This document shows positions 23,302 to 33,860 of a DNA stretch of 64,000 nt, in pieces (position 1 is the stretch's first letter; every line of letters starts with the position of its first letter). The position numbers and the translations under genes were made by a program. The stretch is taken from positions 28,727,312-28,791,311 of the forward strand of contig CM063113.1 of assembly GCA_031841125.1 (NCBI GenBank), given 5' to 3'. Source of the DNA: Acanthococcus lagerstroemiae. Its lineage: Eukaryota > Arthropoda > Insecta > Hemiptera > Eriococcidae. Under the pieces are notes generated by a model, which did no database searches, had not been told where the DNA came from, and saw only the letters and a program-made list of their open reading frames with translations.

Positions 23302-23420
23302 AAATGGGCGCTCGGGCGGGCCTCAAAAAAGCGTCCCTCCGGAAAGAGTAGTTTCCGGGGCCGGAGGTGCGGTGTCTTAGGGACCACTTTGGCATGCGTG
23401 CATCGCCATACGTCCCGTCC
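23302..23420 (+). repeat. GC-rich dispersed repeat, copy 1
   Basis: Contains GGTGCGGTGTCTTAGGGACC and CACTTTGGCATGCGTGCATC, then GCCATACGTCCC. It matches 38508-38642 in the same orientation and 61022-61137 reversed. Lacks about 25 bp present in the other two copies. Confidence 0.8.
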
Positions 23421-23684
23421 TCAAATGCAACGTAGATATCTTGAAGTTGAATTAGTTTGCCAGTTCCCGGATATTATGGTTATCAGGGTTCATAAAATAT
23501 TTTTAAATAGCGGCCGTCATCTTCTTTCCATGAATAGATGGTGTCTTTCGGTTCCAGAAATGAGTCATTTTGTAAAAGAAGAGGAGAAAAGTCATTTTTA
23601 GAAAAACAACTGAGTACAAAAAGAGTCTACAAAAAAAAAGATGCCTCCTTACTATTTTATTTATTTATTTTGTTTATTGTACAA

Positions 23685-23731
23685 GGTGGTGCAGTCAACA
23701 GTCAATGAGACCAATTACAGACTGCACCACC
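23685..23731 (-). other. Hairpin at the 3' end of the CR1/Jockey-like LINE
   Basis: Perfect 12-bp arms GGTGGTGCAGTC and GACTGCACCACC around a 23-base loop, immediately before the A-rich tail on the element strand. LINEs of several clades use such 3' structures for recognition by their reverse transcriptase; applying that here is inference. Confidence 0.65.
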
Positions 23732-23899
23732 CATATAATATTGGTACATATAATAATAATACGGTAATAGAACAAATGACAATGATAATCATGACAATAA
23801 TAATAATAATAACAATAACAATAAATGCCCGAAGAATAGTATATAAAAATAAAATAAAATAAATAAATAAAAAACCCTACGCCTACGACACGCAAAACA

Positions 23900-24340
23900 T
23901 GCACACACACCTACACACAGAGCATACTGTCAGACGCTGATATATGTAGGGGAGGGAATGAAGTATGAAATACCACTGTAGTATAGCGTCTCGAGATACC
24001 AAATGAAATTCTTTCTTCGACTGGGCCAGAATATCTAATTCGCCATACAATGACCTGTTTTCAATTTCATTATACAGCAAGCAGGCACGAGTCAGGTATG
24101 AATGCTTAAGGGCCCCTTTTCCTGATTTACCTATATAGAAGGTTTCCCGTCGTCTTGCGTTCGCACGAGGCACTCGGAGGCTGATCCCCTGGAGCAGTGA
24201 CTGGTCCCTATTTCCTTGTAATATATCGCGCAATAGATCGAGCATTGCCAATTCTCGTCGTTGGGCCAGCGTATTCACCACGAAGCCAGCCAACAACTCC
24301 CCATAGGCCATATCGAATGGATAGTATCAGCTGGACAATA
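23900..24340 (-). pseudogene. C-terminal domain of the CR1/Jockey-like LINE
   Basis: The frame reads YPFDMAYGELLAGF, then LAQRRELAMLDLLRDILQGN, ISLRVPRANARR, and LLYNEIENRSLYGELDI. This is the pattern (RR.-.L.DIL.G..D, RVP, YNE) of the region after the polymerase in CR1/Jockey-type proteins. It should follow directly on the polymerase but is separated from it by about 0.7 kb of unrelated sequence. Confidence 0.75.
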
Positions 24341-24605
24341 CCCGTTAACTGGCTGATAATGCAGGCATATCAGAGCGTGTGATTACCAAAAGTTTTATAG
24401 GAGATTTCCTGCGTTTAATCTTCCTTCAGACTGCTTCCACAAAACTCATTTACCTATCTTATGGGGTAATACTTATACAAGACATGAAAAAGTCGTCACT
24501 CACATTGACTATAACTTCTTCAAATTTTAAGGGTTTTCATAATATTGATTGTACTATCAACTTTACGAACTTCCGCCAAATGAACTTATAATCGCAGTAT
24601 GTATA

Positions 24606-24830
24606 CCGTCAACTGGGGTAATATCGGACACTAGTGGTAATATCGGCCACTCATGACTTGTTGTACGAGCGCTAGTATCGTTATCAGTAAAATCCACTGA
24701 GATAATATTGGACATCGGTGGTAATATAAGCCACTCATGACTTGTTGTAGGAGCGTTAGTATAGTTATCAGTAAACATGTCATGACTGACCAATATTATC
24801 ATGGGTGTTTGATATTACCCCAGTTGACGG
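24606..24830. mobile_element. 225-bp MITE with TA target site and internal duplication
   Basis: The ends are perfect inverted repeats (CCGTCAACTGGGGTAATATC and its complement) flanked by TA at 24604-24605 and 24831-24832. Inside, a unit of about 84 bp starting GTAATAT and containing CCACTCATGACTTGTTGTA is duplicated in tandem (24637 and 24721). The TA site suggests a Tc1/mariner/pogo-type source. Confidence 0.88.
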
Positions 24831-24959
24831 TACCTAATCAGAACCTCAAATGTGGAAAGTGAAAAAAATCACCAGTTTCAGGTTCCCACTTGAAACTCAA
24901 TATGAACAAAATCGAGCGCTCTAGTTGTAATGAAGTTTCTTTCTGTATTAGGAATAACA

Positions 24960-26352
24960 TCAATCTCGATGTTTTATGTTCATTATGAGCTTTTCTACTG
25001 TCAGGGGCGAATAGTGAACCAACGAGACATTCTTACGACTCTCTAAGGTGTCGGAATGCTTTTTGAGGACAGGATTCCAAATCAACGACCCAGATTCCAT
25101 ATGTGACCTGACAAATGCGTAATACAATACCCTGAAAGTCCCGATATCCCCGAAATTGGCAGTATTACGAATCACGAAACCCAACGCTTTTTTGCTTTTA
25201 CATATTAATTGGTTGATGTGAAGATCAAAATGCAATCGTCTGTCTAGTGTAATACCAAGGTCTCGAATGTGGTTAGTGACTCGTAGAATACATTCATTTA
25301 TTTTGTATTCGCTTTCTATATTATGCAAGGACTTACGCGTAAAGGTTATTGTCTCACATTTTCCTACATTGAAAGGTAGGCAATTCACTTCACTCCAGCG
25401 GACCATCTCGTCCAAGTCATTCTGCAATGCCACTGCGTCCGTAGTAGTAGTTATCGATTTATATAATTTAATGTCATCAGCGTATAGTAAAATTTTGGAA
25501 GAAGAGATAACGTTAGCAATATCATTTATAAAAATGAGAAAGAGCAGGGGCCCTAAGTTCGATCCCTGTGGTACACCAGAAGGACAGTGAAATGCCCCTG
25601 ACTCATAACCCCTGTACGCAACATACTGGCGCCTGTCGCTCAAGTAGGATGCAAAAAAACGTATTAGATTATTTGAAAAATTTAGGTGAGATAGCTTCTG
25701 CAAAAGCAATCTATGGTTGACTTTATCGAATGCCTTCTGGAAGTCTGTATATATGGCATCCACCTGATTCCCTTCAGAAAAGGCAGATAGTACGTACTGC
25801 GTGAAGTTTATTAAGTTAGTGGTGACACTTCTGGACTTGCGAAAACCATGTTGATCGGGGGAGATGTATTCTCTGACTTGGTCGTATATTAGCAGGTGGA
25901 TGGTCGATTCCATAAGTTTTGCTGGCATAGGTAGGCGGGAGATGGGTCTGTGATTCCGTATATCTGTATTGTTGTCGCCTTTAGGGATTAGTGTAATTTT
26001 TGCAACCTTCCATAATTCAGGAAATACGTTATTCATTATGCTGAGGTTAAAGATGTAGGTAAGTGGTCCAAACCAGAAATTTTTGGCAACCTTTATAAAT
26101 ATATGCGGGTATTTTGTCCGGCCTTAGCGATCTTTTGGGCTTTAGTAATTTCAGGGCTTGAGCCACATGATGATTGGAGATACGGGGAACAGAAACAATA
26201 TTACAACCAAAAGTCAAAGGTTTTCCGGCCAGTGGAGGACTGCTGTTCGTATTATCTGTGACATAAACTGACCCGAAGTGTTCTGCAAACTTTTCAGTAA
26301 TTTGCTCCTCGCTGTCGATGGGGTGACCGTCAAATATCTTGATATCAGACAT
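24960..26352 (-). pseudogene. Reverse transcriptase of the CR1/Jockey-like LINE
   Basis: Frames 26352-26047 and 26036-24960 give HHVAQALKLLKPKRSLRPDKIP and then WKVAKITLIPKGDN, NHRPISRLPMPAKLMES, QHGFRKSRSVTTNL, the catalytic YTDFQKAFDKVNH, PSGVPQGSNLGPLLFLIFIN and the second catalytic box LLYADDIKLYKS, followed by thumb sequence with YYAFVRSHMESGSLIWNP. A frameshift separates the first two frames. From about 25045 the sequence (after HSDTLES) no longer resembles the family, so that is the right edge of foreign sequence. The translated tail to 24960 is not part of the enzyme. Confidence 0.9.
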
Positions 26353-26657
26353 GTTACCCGACGACGTTCTGCTTTGTTTTACAAAATTCCAGAAGGCACT
26401 CGGATTTGACGCTAGACTTTTCTCTGTTCTACGTATATACGCGATGTATGCTGCCTTGATATGTTTTTTAGAGGTAGCACGAAGGGATCGATAATTGGCG
26501 CTATCTTGTATACGTTTCTTTTTCTTAAGTAATTTACGCCTCCTCTCTTTCTTTAGCCTGTACCATTTTTATGATCTCTCTCTCGTGAACCAGGGGGGAT
26601 ATTTCGGAGTTGTACGTGACCGAAGTCGTGTTGGGACGTAGGTGAGAACGAGCTTAT

Positions 26658-26965
26658 TCATACTGTCCTGAAAGCATCCCGCAGCCGTATTAGGATCCTG
26701 TATAGCATATAATTTCCCCCAGTCGTGTGTGTTCGAAGTCCCCCATATATTTTATCAAAATTCGCCTTAGCGTAGCACGATATTTGTTGCATGTTTTGAG
26801 GTTGCTTACTGTTCCCATTTTGTGATGCCTGATGAATCCCGAGACGTATACACAGTTGAAGTGGTGGATGATAAGCATCAACGCGATCAACCTCAGAAAT
26901 GTCTGGTGTTACTTCTATGTTGGGCATAGTTGCAAGAACAAGGTCGAGTGTATTGCCATCTACAT
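26658..26965 (-). pseudogene. Endonuclease 3' half of the CR1/Jockey-like LINE
   Basis: From the nested insertion leftward the frame reads NVDGNTLDLVLATM and then VDRVDAYHPPLQL, the end of an apurinic-type endonuclease where the normal SDH block is degraded to AYH. It joins the 30816 part directly through the duplicated target sequence (DLYSHNAIA). Confidence 0.82.
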
Positions 26966-27005
26966 TTGCAATAGCATTGTGCGAATAGAGATCATTTATA
27001 TTAAT
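26966..27005. other. 40-bp target-site duplication, left copy
   Basis: Identical to 30776-30815 over 40 bases (starts TTGCAATAGCATTGTG, ends TTTATATTAAT). It codes for part of the host LINE's endonuclease. Confidence 0.93.
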
Positions 27006-27063
27006 AATAATAATAATAATAATAGCAGCGTTTATTTTGGGTATCTATACATCGTTACCTTCA

Positions 27064-29105
27064 CTATACGAGTACATGCGTCGGCCCGCGTCGCGGGTCG
27101 GGAAGGGTACTGAACTCCCCCCACCTATTTTCCAGTGCTTTACCCGCCCATTTCTGGGCATACGCCTCCCCTATTTCCCTCAATTTTTTTCTGTTCAGAG
27201 TATTTCTCCTCCACATAGGTCCGAGTTCCTTTCGGAATTCGTCCCGCCATCGGGTGATTGGCCTTCCTCTTTCCCTTTTATGGTCGTATGGAGTCCATCC
27301 CTCTATTTTCCTTTCCCATCTCCCCTCCTGTCTTAAAATGTGACCTCCGTACCTCCATTTACATTTGTTCACCTCCTCCCCAATATCCGTCAGTCTAGTT
27401 TTGGCCCTTATCGTGGATATTTCCACTTTAATCTTTCCTTCTGATCCCCAGAATACTGCGTTCCATCGCCCATTGGGTGGTTTGCAACCTGCTTACATTA
27501 GCTTCAGTTAGCGCCCATGTCTGCGCACCGTATGTCATTGTTGGTAGGATACAGCTCCGCCAGACTTCCGCTTTCGTCGATACTGGAAGTTTGCCTTTAA
27601 ATATGTTTTTCAGGCTCCAGTATTTTCCCCACCCGTTTTGAATTCTACATGAGATTTCTCGCTCTCTGGCCCCCTTGAACGATAGAATTTGTCCCAGGTA
27701 CTTGATCTCGTTTACCCACTCGATCTTTTCTCCCATTAACGAAATTTCAACTTCGCACGCATTTGATAGTAAATTCGTTTTGTCCATATTAATTTCTAAT
27801 CCAGCTTGTTTACATGCATTGATAAATTCGTTTGCGTTGTTCACCAACTCTGTCACATCCTTCGCAATCAACACCACGTCATCGGCAAATCTCAAGTTGT
27901 TTATAAATTCCCCATCTATTCTCAGCCCCGTCCCTTCCCATTTCATTTGCCGCATTGCTTCCTCTATGACACAGTTAAACAGATTTGGTGACAATGGGTC
28001 TCCTTGTCTGACTCCCCTCTCAATATTGAAGTTTTCCCCACGTTTGTCCAACTCTACATATGCTGAGGCACCGTCATAAACATTTTAAATTATATTTATT
28101 TCTTTTTGTCCTATCCTCTGTGCCTTCAGCGCCTTCCAGAGATATCTGTGGTCTACCGAGTCGAAAGCCTTTGAGAAGTCTATTAAAAGAAAGTAAATAT
28201 CGAAATTGTATTCTTTTGCTTTTTCAATAATTTGATTAAAAATGAAGATTTGGTCTATCGTGGAGTGATTCCTTCTGAACCCGGCTTGCTCCCTTGGTTG
28301 GTGCCAATCGAGCTGCAGGTAGAGTCTATCTTTTAAAATTTTCACGAACAATTTTCCCAAATTTGAAGTAAGACTAATAGACCTGTAGTTTTTAATTTCT
28401 TCTTTTTTCCCCTTTTTGAATAGCAAAATTATTTTTGCCTGTGGTTTCCTCCTCCAGAATTCTGTTGAATAGTTTCGTTAAGATAGGAATCAGTTCTTCC
28501 GCAAAAGACTTTAGGGTCCCATTGTCAATCCCATCTGGACCTACTGCTTTGTCCACCTTGCTCGAGTATATTGCTTTTCCCACTTCAGCCTGAAGTATCA
28601 ACAACTCCCCCGTCCCCTTCCAACTCTTCGTCTCCTCCTTTTTTTCCATATAGTTCTTTAAAGAAATCTGTGGCTGTTTTTATTATGCTTTTGCGGTCAG
28701 AAATCCTCTCTCCTTCTGCATTGCGTAAGCTAGGGATTAGCTTTCTATCTATGAAAAGGTCTTTGTTTACTTTTTTCGTTGATTTGCTTTCGGCCAAGAT
28801 GCTCTCGATCTGTTTGCTATCGTAGTTCCTTTTACCTCTTTCCTTATCTCCGTCTTAACCCTTTTCCTCAGTACAAGCAGTTCGATCTTTTCCTTTACTA
28901 TCTTCTGGTCTTTTCTCTCCAGTGTATCTCTTTCTTCTATGAGTATCTTGGTGTCCTTTGACAGCTTGTCATCTGTCCGCACCATCGGCCTGAGTTTCCC
29001 AAACTGGTTTGTAACCTCCTGAATTCCTTCCACAAGCTTTTCGTATACTTCCTGCAACGTGTGTTCTTGCCATACCTTGTTCGTATTTTCCAGCCGTTTT
29101 CTCAA
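27064..29105 (-). pseudogene. Nested LINE: linker, reverse transcriptase and C-terminal domain
   Basis: Six overlapping frames (29105-28767, 28797-28585, 28649-28392, 28426-28085, 28051-27428, 27426-27064) make one broken polymerase. Landmarks: KAVGPDGIDNGTL, NYRSISLTSNLGKLFVK, QAGFRRNHSTIDQ, catalytic LIDFSKAFDSVDH, RGVRQGDPLSPNLFN, catalytic LRFADDVVLIAKD, GLEINMDKTNLL, and TYGAQTWALTEANVSRLQ. The C-terminal domain has WRYGGHILRQEGRWERKI and GRPITRWRDEF. About five small frameshifts break the frame, and the region around 28052-28084 between FDSVDH and RGVRQG lacks part of its usual length. Confidence 0.92.
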
Positions 29106-29180
29106 CTCCTTTCTTGCTTCTTGCCAGGCATGCGGTGGGATGATTTTAACGCCTCGGGGCTTTGGTCTGTGATTGTGATA

Positions 29181-29876
29181 TTAGGCTCTCTTCGGGAAAC
29201 CTATCACAGCTCTGCAAAGTCTATGATCCGAACTAAAACGGAAGCCCGGCAGAGCCGCCACGTTCTCTACCACTGACATGTCGTTAACTAAGATATGATC
29301 AATTTCGTTTTTGTATTTCCCCGCTGGGGATTGCCAAGTCCACTTCAGTTTTTTAGTTTTTCGGAAAAATGTGTTTGCCACTTTAAGGTTGTTTCTCATA
29401 CAGAAGTCCAAAAGTTTTTCCCCGTTCAAATTTCGAACCCCAAGACCAAACTCTCCAATATTTTCTGGGCCCCCCTCCCGGGACCCTATAATTGAATTCC
29501 AATCTCCCATTAGGAAGTTGTAGTATTTCTTATGGCTATTTAGAGTTTCTTCCAAGTCTTCGTAAAATTTGTTTAGTTCCTCTTCATCGGATCCCAGGGT
29601 CGGGGCATACACCGTTATTATCAGAGCCTTTGTGTTTTTCCCCAACTTCAATTTCAATAAACAGATTCTTTCTGATATTCCTTTGATGTCTTCTATTTCC
29701 TTCATCCATTTGGATTTGATGTAAAAGCCTACCCCCCGATAGCCTTTGGTTTGACCCACGTGGTAGAAGACATACCCTGGTTTCTTGACCAGTAACGTTT
29801 CCCCAAATTTTCTTACCTCTGATAGCCCAATTACATCCCACTTAATTTTTTCTATATTTCTCTCAAAATAATACAC
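29181..29876 (-). pseudogene. Nested LINE: apurinic-type endonuclease
   Basis: A 231-codon uninterrupted frame. Active-site landmarks in order: WDVIGLSEVRKFGET (Glu), GVGFYIKSKWM, ITVYAPTLGSDEEE, NFLMGDWNSIIGSREGG (Asp and Asn), NTFFRKTKKLKWTWQSP, NEIDHILVN and SSDHRLCRAVI (Asp-His). All usual catalytic residues after the first Asn are present. The N-terminal GTWN block lies upstream of the Met and is lost in a frameshift. Confidence 0.92.
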
Positions 29877-29883
29877 TCTTTCG

Positions 29884-30775
29884 TTACTGGCAAACCCTGC
29901 AGTTAAAATATGCCAAATTCAGTTTTAGGCCCTCGTAATTTTTGTTTTTTGGTTTAGTACATTGCAATCCAAAAGATTCAGTTTTTTTAAAGGCAGAGTT
30001 TTTGTTTTTATACTTTTTGTATCCCTCCTTGAATATCAAATTTTGGATGGGGGTTTTGCAGCTTACCTCCCTCACAGCTGCTGCAGGCTGGATTGAAGGA
30101 GGTAGGGTTGAGTTCCGTGCCCCCTCTCTCGCCGCGACGCTTACACTTTATTCTGAGCCTCTCTCCTGGTTTACGCCGGCTGAGTTTTTATCCTTCCATA
30201 ACATGTCCATCGTAGTTTGTAGTCCTCCTGATGGTACCTTGGTTAGCGAATTTGTTCTCGGCCTCTGAAGTTGCATCTTCTTGCTGTTCTTGTTCATGGC
30301 TGTGCTGGTGGCGTCTGGGCTCCTCTCTTGAATCGACCGCTTTGGTGTGCCTCCCATTTTGCCGTTTCTCACTACGCCTGCTGGCTCATTTACCGCTCTG
30401 AATTCAGTCAGATCGTTGCTCTCCCTGATTTTCTTAGCTCAAGCATTTTCTTCTCTTCTGACAAATAGATCGCCGTTCCGAGTCGAAACGAACTTGATAC
30501 GGCCTTCGTTTCTCAGCTGCTTGGCCTCTCTCAGCACTGTTTTTGTGGCAGCTATCAGGTGCTCGCCTACATATATCGGACTGCCGCGGATATTCAGCCG
30601 GCTTTCTTTAGCTTTCTTAATCATGGCCCTCTTTTTTTCGTTGCTGAACATTTTTACTATAATGTCAGGTGTTCTATTGGTTGCTGGCATTCTGTGGGCC
30701 GCGCAGATGTCGAACTCACTCAGCGTGATCTCCATTTCCGCCGCTAGTGCTTTCACGACCTCATGCACCCGCTCG
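29884..30775 (-). pseudogene. Nested LINE: truncated ORF1
   Basis: The frame from 30775 to 30439 reads ERVHEVVKALAAEM, ICAAHRMP, PDIIVKMFSNEKKRAMI, IYVGEHLIAATKTVLREAK and KFVSTRNGDLFVRREE. This is the C-terminal nucleic-acid-binding (FP25K-like) domain of LINE ORF1 proteins. The rest of ORF1 is cut off at the insertion boundary. Downstream frames (30372-30148, 30075-29884) are basic and Ser/Thr-rich and resemble no known domain; they are probably the ORF1 tail plus inter-ORF spacer. Confidence 0.75.
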
Positions 30776-30815
30776 TTGCAATAGCATTGTGCGAATAGAG
30801 ATCATTTATATTAAT
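30776..30815. other. 40-bp target-site duplication, right copy
   Basis: Exact repeat of 26966-27005. Confidence 0.93.
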
Positions 30816-31405
30816 GAAATCATAAAGTACCTGATCTCTACCAACCGTTGCCGAGGATTCAGTGCACGGTGTTGTAGAATCATGGCTGAAAGATGGACAG
30901 TTGAAATCACCAAGAATTATTACTGTTTCATTTTGAGGAAGGGTAGACATGTGCATTGTGATAACGTCACAAACGTGAGCTTACGTGTGCACTTAGTTGT
31001 ATATGGAGGGAAGTAAAAGACTGCGATATGCATAATAGTATTATTTGAACGCAAACGGTTTTTCACCCAGACGTGATCACAGTCTGTGTCGTTTATTTCG
31101 TGTAGTAACAGTCTTTCCGAATCACAGTTGGCAGATATCGCCAGCAAGACACCACCTCCTGTCATTTTACCAGTAAGCTCATTGTTTCTGTCTTTTCTGT
31201 GTACGGCATATCTGTTACAGAAGAGTTCTGATGAGAATATACCGTCACACAACCACGTTTCGGTCAACGCAACGAAGTTATAACCTGATTGACAAGAGAA
31301 ACGGTATACCTCTTTTATTTTCGATCGCAATCCCCGTACATTCTGATAAATTCCCTGTAATCTACGAGTGTAATGATTCATATTGATATTGATAAAATCT
31401 CGCAC
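30816..31405 (-). pseudogene. Endonuclease 5' half of the CR1/Jockey-like LINE
   Basis: The frame starts near 31405 with YQNVRGLRSKIKEVYRF, VALTETWLCDGI (active-site Glu) and GGGVLLAISAN. After a frameshift near 30960 it gives VIILGDFNCPSFSHDS (active-site Asp and Asn) and VLYDFININDLYSHNAIA, which runs into the target duplication. Together with 26965-26658 it forms one endonuclease. Confidence 0.87.
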
Positions 31406-31420
31406 GTTGAAGAATGATCC

Positions 31421-32549
31421 ATGTATGAGGCACCGCGATTATTGATGACCCACGAATATTTTCTTTACAACTTACTCCGAGCTTCAGAGCTCTCGGTATT
31501 AAGTAGTTCACCGACTCGATTTTTATTTCGTCGACCAAAGAAAAGAAGCTCATCCCATAAAACGGAAAGCGTTGATCTTCGTGCAGAATGGGTCGAGTAG
31601 AAAAAAATATATAGATAAGTAATACGAAACTGAAGTCCGTGTAGAATCATCGATTTGTCGCCTCCACTCGCTCGTAAAAACTGCTCGGGGCTCGTTCAAG
31701 GGTACTCATATTTTTACGGCTGTATTCGCGAGCCCATTTTCGGGCTATCGCCTTCGGGAATATTTTCGGTTGCGGAATGATTCGGCTTCGAAATCGGCAT
31801 GCTCACTGCGGCACTTTTTGGTTCTCGTTAATTGAACAGTATTCGAGGAATCTATCATCTTACTTTCAGCCGTGTACCAAACCGTAGCAAATACGGGAGA
31901 CGAGCCGCAAATGCGAGACAAACGAGAGGAGAAGAATTTTCCGGGTAATAAATCCCAACATCCGGCGCTCGTTAACGTAAACGGGTAGGTTTTTCTCAAT
32001 TCGCACGTCTTCGCGCCCAGACGAATACATTCACAGCGGACGTACAAATTGAGAAAAATCTCGAATGAAAGTGCTAAAAAGGCTGAGCAATAAACGAGCC
32101 TGACATTAGTGGCGCGAGATATCAAGATTCCTTATGCGCCCATGAGAACGTACGTGAGCTACTCGAGAGGATTGGTCAGGAGGTGCTGAGATGAAGGTAC
32201 TAGTCGAGTTTGAAAAGCAAACATCTATAATGGCTTTATTTAACGCACGTGCGGCTATTTTATCTTGAGTGGGGCTCGTGAGTCTGCGATGGGAATTAAG
32301 AGTACATTTGGGCACCTAACGATGCGCAAATAGTTTATAGGTGAAGAAATTCCAAAATCGATTAAGTAGATGCAGCCGCTTATGCACCTCTTTTTATCAT
32401 AAATGGGGGTCATGCAATTACGATAGGACTCGTTCACCTAGTATCCACAAAATATTGACGTCAAAAACCGGCGAAATGACGGAGATTGGGTTGCCATATC
32501 CACTGTTCACAATGATCTCTATTGTTTTAGTGGGAGTGCGTTCGAGTAA
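31421..32549. other. No gene recognised; possible 5' flank of the LINE
   Basis: 31421-31650 may hold 5' sequence of the CR1/Jockey-like element. A hairpin with arms TTTTTCTCAATT and AATTGAGAAAAA lies at about 31991-32056. The rest is unassigned. Confidence 0.35.
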
Positions 32550-33860
32550 TGGAATCTATTTCACATCCGCGGAGGCTTGGCAAAAGAGGTGGTCAAGCAT
32601 TTCAGGAGTAGAGGAGCACGTATGATTTAGAGATGCCTCCAAGAATGACCAAAGTGTAGGAATCGGAATTGAAGATACGGTTTCCAAACTGCCCTTAGTC
32701 CAAAAAAAATCGAAATGCGGTTTTCAGCGCTACCTAGTGGCCAATGCGAGCACTACAAAAGTAACTTTATAGAATCTCGATACCTCGTTCGATGGTCGAA
32801 TTACGCGCATTCAAAGAGCAGCGGTGAGCTGACAGGAAGAAAGGGACCTTCATGTATTACGTCCAGTGCCAAACTGCCCTTTGTCCACGACTTTCGATCA
32901 CTTTTCCTTCAATAATTCTAGATAGGCTATATTCTCATTTTTGTGCGTCTTTGGTAGTATGGTAGAGGATTCAGGCTACTCGGTTGTACCATTTACAGAA
33001 GTTTTAAATGAACTGGTACAGTGTAGCACAGTTTTTATCGATTTCCCCAAAAAATAATTTTTGCACTAAGGGCAGTTTGGAAACCGTATCTTCAATTACG
33101 AATGCAGAACGCGCTGACAACTATTCAATGGCACTGACTGAGAGCGTCACTATCCTTCAAGCAGAGGTAATGGCGATCACGGTGGCCATTGACGGAAGCC
33201 AGCAGAAGGGCCTTGTTAATAAGCTGATCTACAGTCAAACGGCTCTTAAGGCACTATCGTCACACCGAACTACACCCCTGGTGGTGCCAGACTGCGTTAA
33301 CAGATTATACACCCTTGCCCAGGAAAACCGTGTCACCATACTATAGACACCGGGACACTGCGGTATAAAAGGGAACGTTATCGCTGACAAGGCATACAAA
33401 AGGAACTGGCCACGCCCAGGCCGGATCTTCTTGTAGCATACAGCGTCATAAAATCCAAGGTGAAGGCTGGGATAAGTAAGCACACGGAAATGCATTGGCG
33501 GCCGACCAGTGGCGTGAAAGTCAGCACAACACTGATAGGGAACGCCTCCAGTGAGTACGCTAACTTCCTACTAGGGCTTGACAGGAAACATGCTAGGCTC
33601 ATGGTCGGACTACTAACTGGTCATGGGGCGACAAAACACATGTGGTATAAAATTGGATTGGGGAAAAGCGGCTCCTGTAGGTACTTTGGAGAACGGGAAG
33701 AAACCTCGATTCATATCATATATGTGTATCAATGCTCAGCAATAGCCGGGACGAGACGCGAATCACTGGGATAAGAGTATCCAGCACCCAGTGAAGTTAA
33801 AAGGATAGAACTCAGTAGAGTTCTCACTTTGGCCATAAAAGTGAGGCTACTGGGCTGATC
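32550..33860 (+). pseudogene. LINE fragment: RNase H and C-terminal zinc-knuckle region
   Basis: Plus-strand coding relic of an RNase H-bearing LINE (I/LOA/R1-like). A stretch FRDASKNDQSVGIGI (RNase H beta-strand with catalytic Asp) is interrupted by a MITE at 32671-33093. It resumes with TNAERADNYSMALTES, ILQAEVMAITVAIDG (catalytic Glu), YSQTALKALSSHRTTPLV (the usual Asp of the DSQ block replaced by Tyr), and the TPGHCGIKGNVIADKAY block. Then come ARLMVGLLTGHGATKHMWYKIGL and CRYFGEREETSIHIIYV, the CCHC-like finger before the C-terminus. Stops interrupt it at 32632, 33344, 33437 and 33771. Only the 3' third of the ORF is left. Confidence 0.82.
32671..33093. mobile_element. MITE inside LINE RNase H sequence
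   Basis: The arms are identical for 33 bp when the flanking AATT is included (32667-32699 and 33065-33097), with inner part GATACGGTTTCCAAACTGCC. A related CCAAACTGCCCTTTGTCC occurs internally near 32871. AATT on both sides is likely the target duplication; removing the element and one AATT rejoins the LINE frame (GIGI-TNAERA). No coding capacity. Superfamily not determined. Confidence 0.88.

Larger units (their letters stand above)
27006..30775 (-). mobile_element. RTE-like LINE nested in the CR1/Jockey-like LINE
   Basis: 3770 bp, bounded by a 40-bp target duplication. The 3' end (left) is an ATT/TTA microsatellite tail at 27006-27024. The 5' end is truncated inside ORF1. It carries an ORF1 remnant, a full apurinic-type endonuclease, reverse transcriptase and C-terminal domain, split by several frameshifts. 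Protein similarity to the fragment at 1705-3637 is clear, and to 37917-38170 even clearer. Confidence 0.92.
23645..31420 (-). mobile_element. CR1/Jockey-like LINE, interrupted by a nested LINE and a MITE
   Basis: Minus-strand element with endonuclease (31405-30816 plus 26965-26658), reverse transcriptase (26352 to about 25045) and a C-terminal domain (24340-23900). A 3' hairpin follows and an AAAT-rich tail lies at about 23650-23680. A second LINE is inserted at 27006-30775, and about 0.7 kb of foreign sequence, including a MITE, separates the polymerase from the C-terminal domain. Without the insertions the copy is about 3.3 kb. A few frameshifts make it inactive. Confidence 0.85.

Noticed and set aside
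31989..32058. Possible microRNA-type hairpin
   Set aside because: The stem is only about 17 to 18 pairs with a 31-base or longer loop, below what is expected for a precursor.
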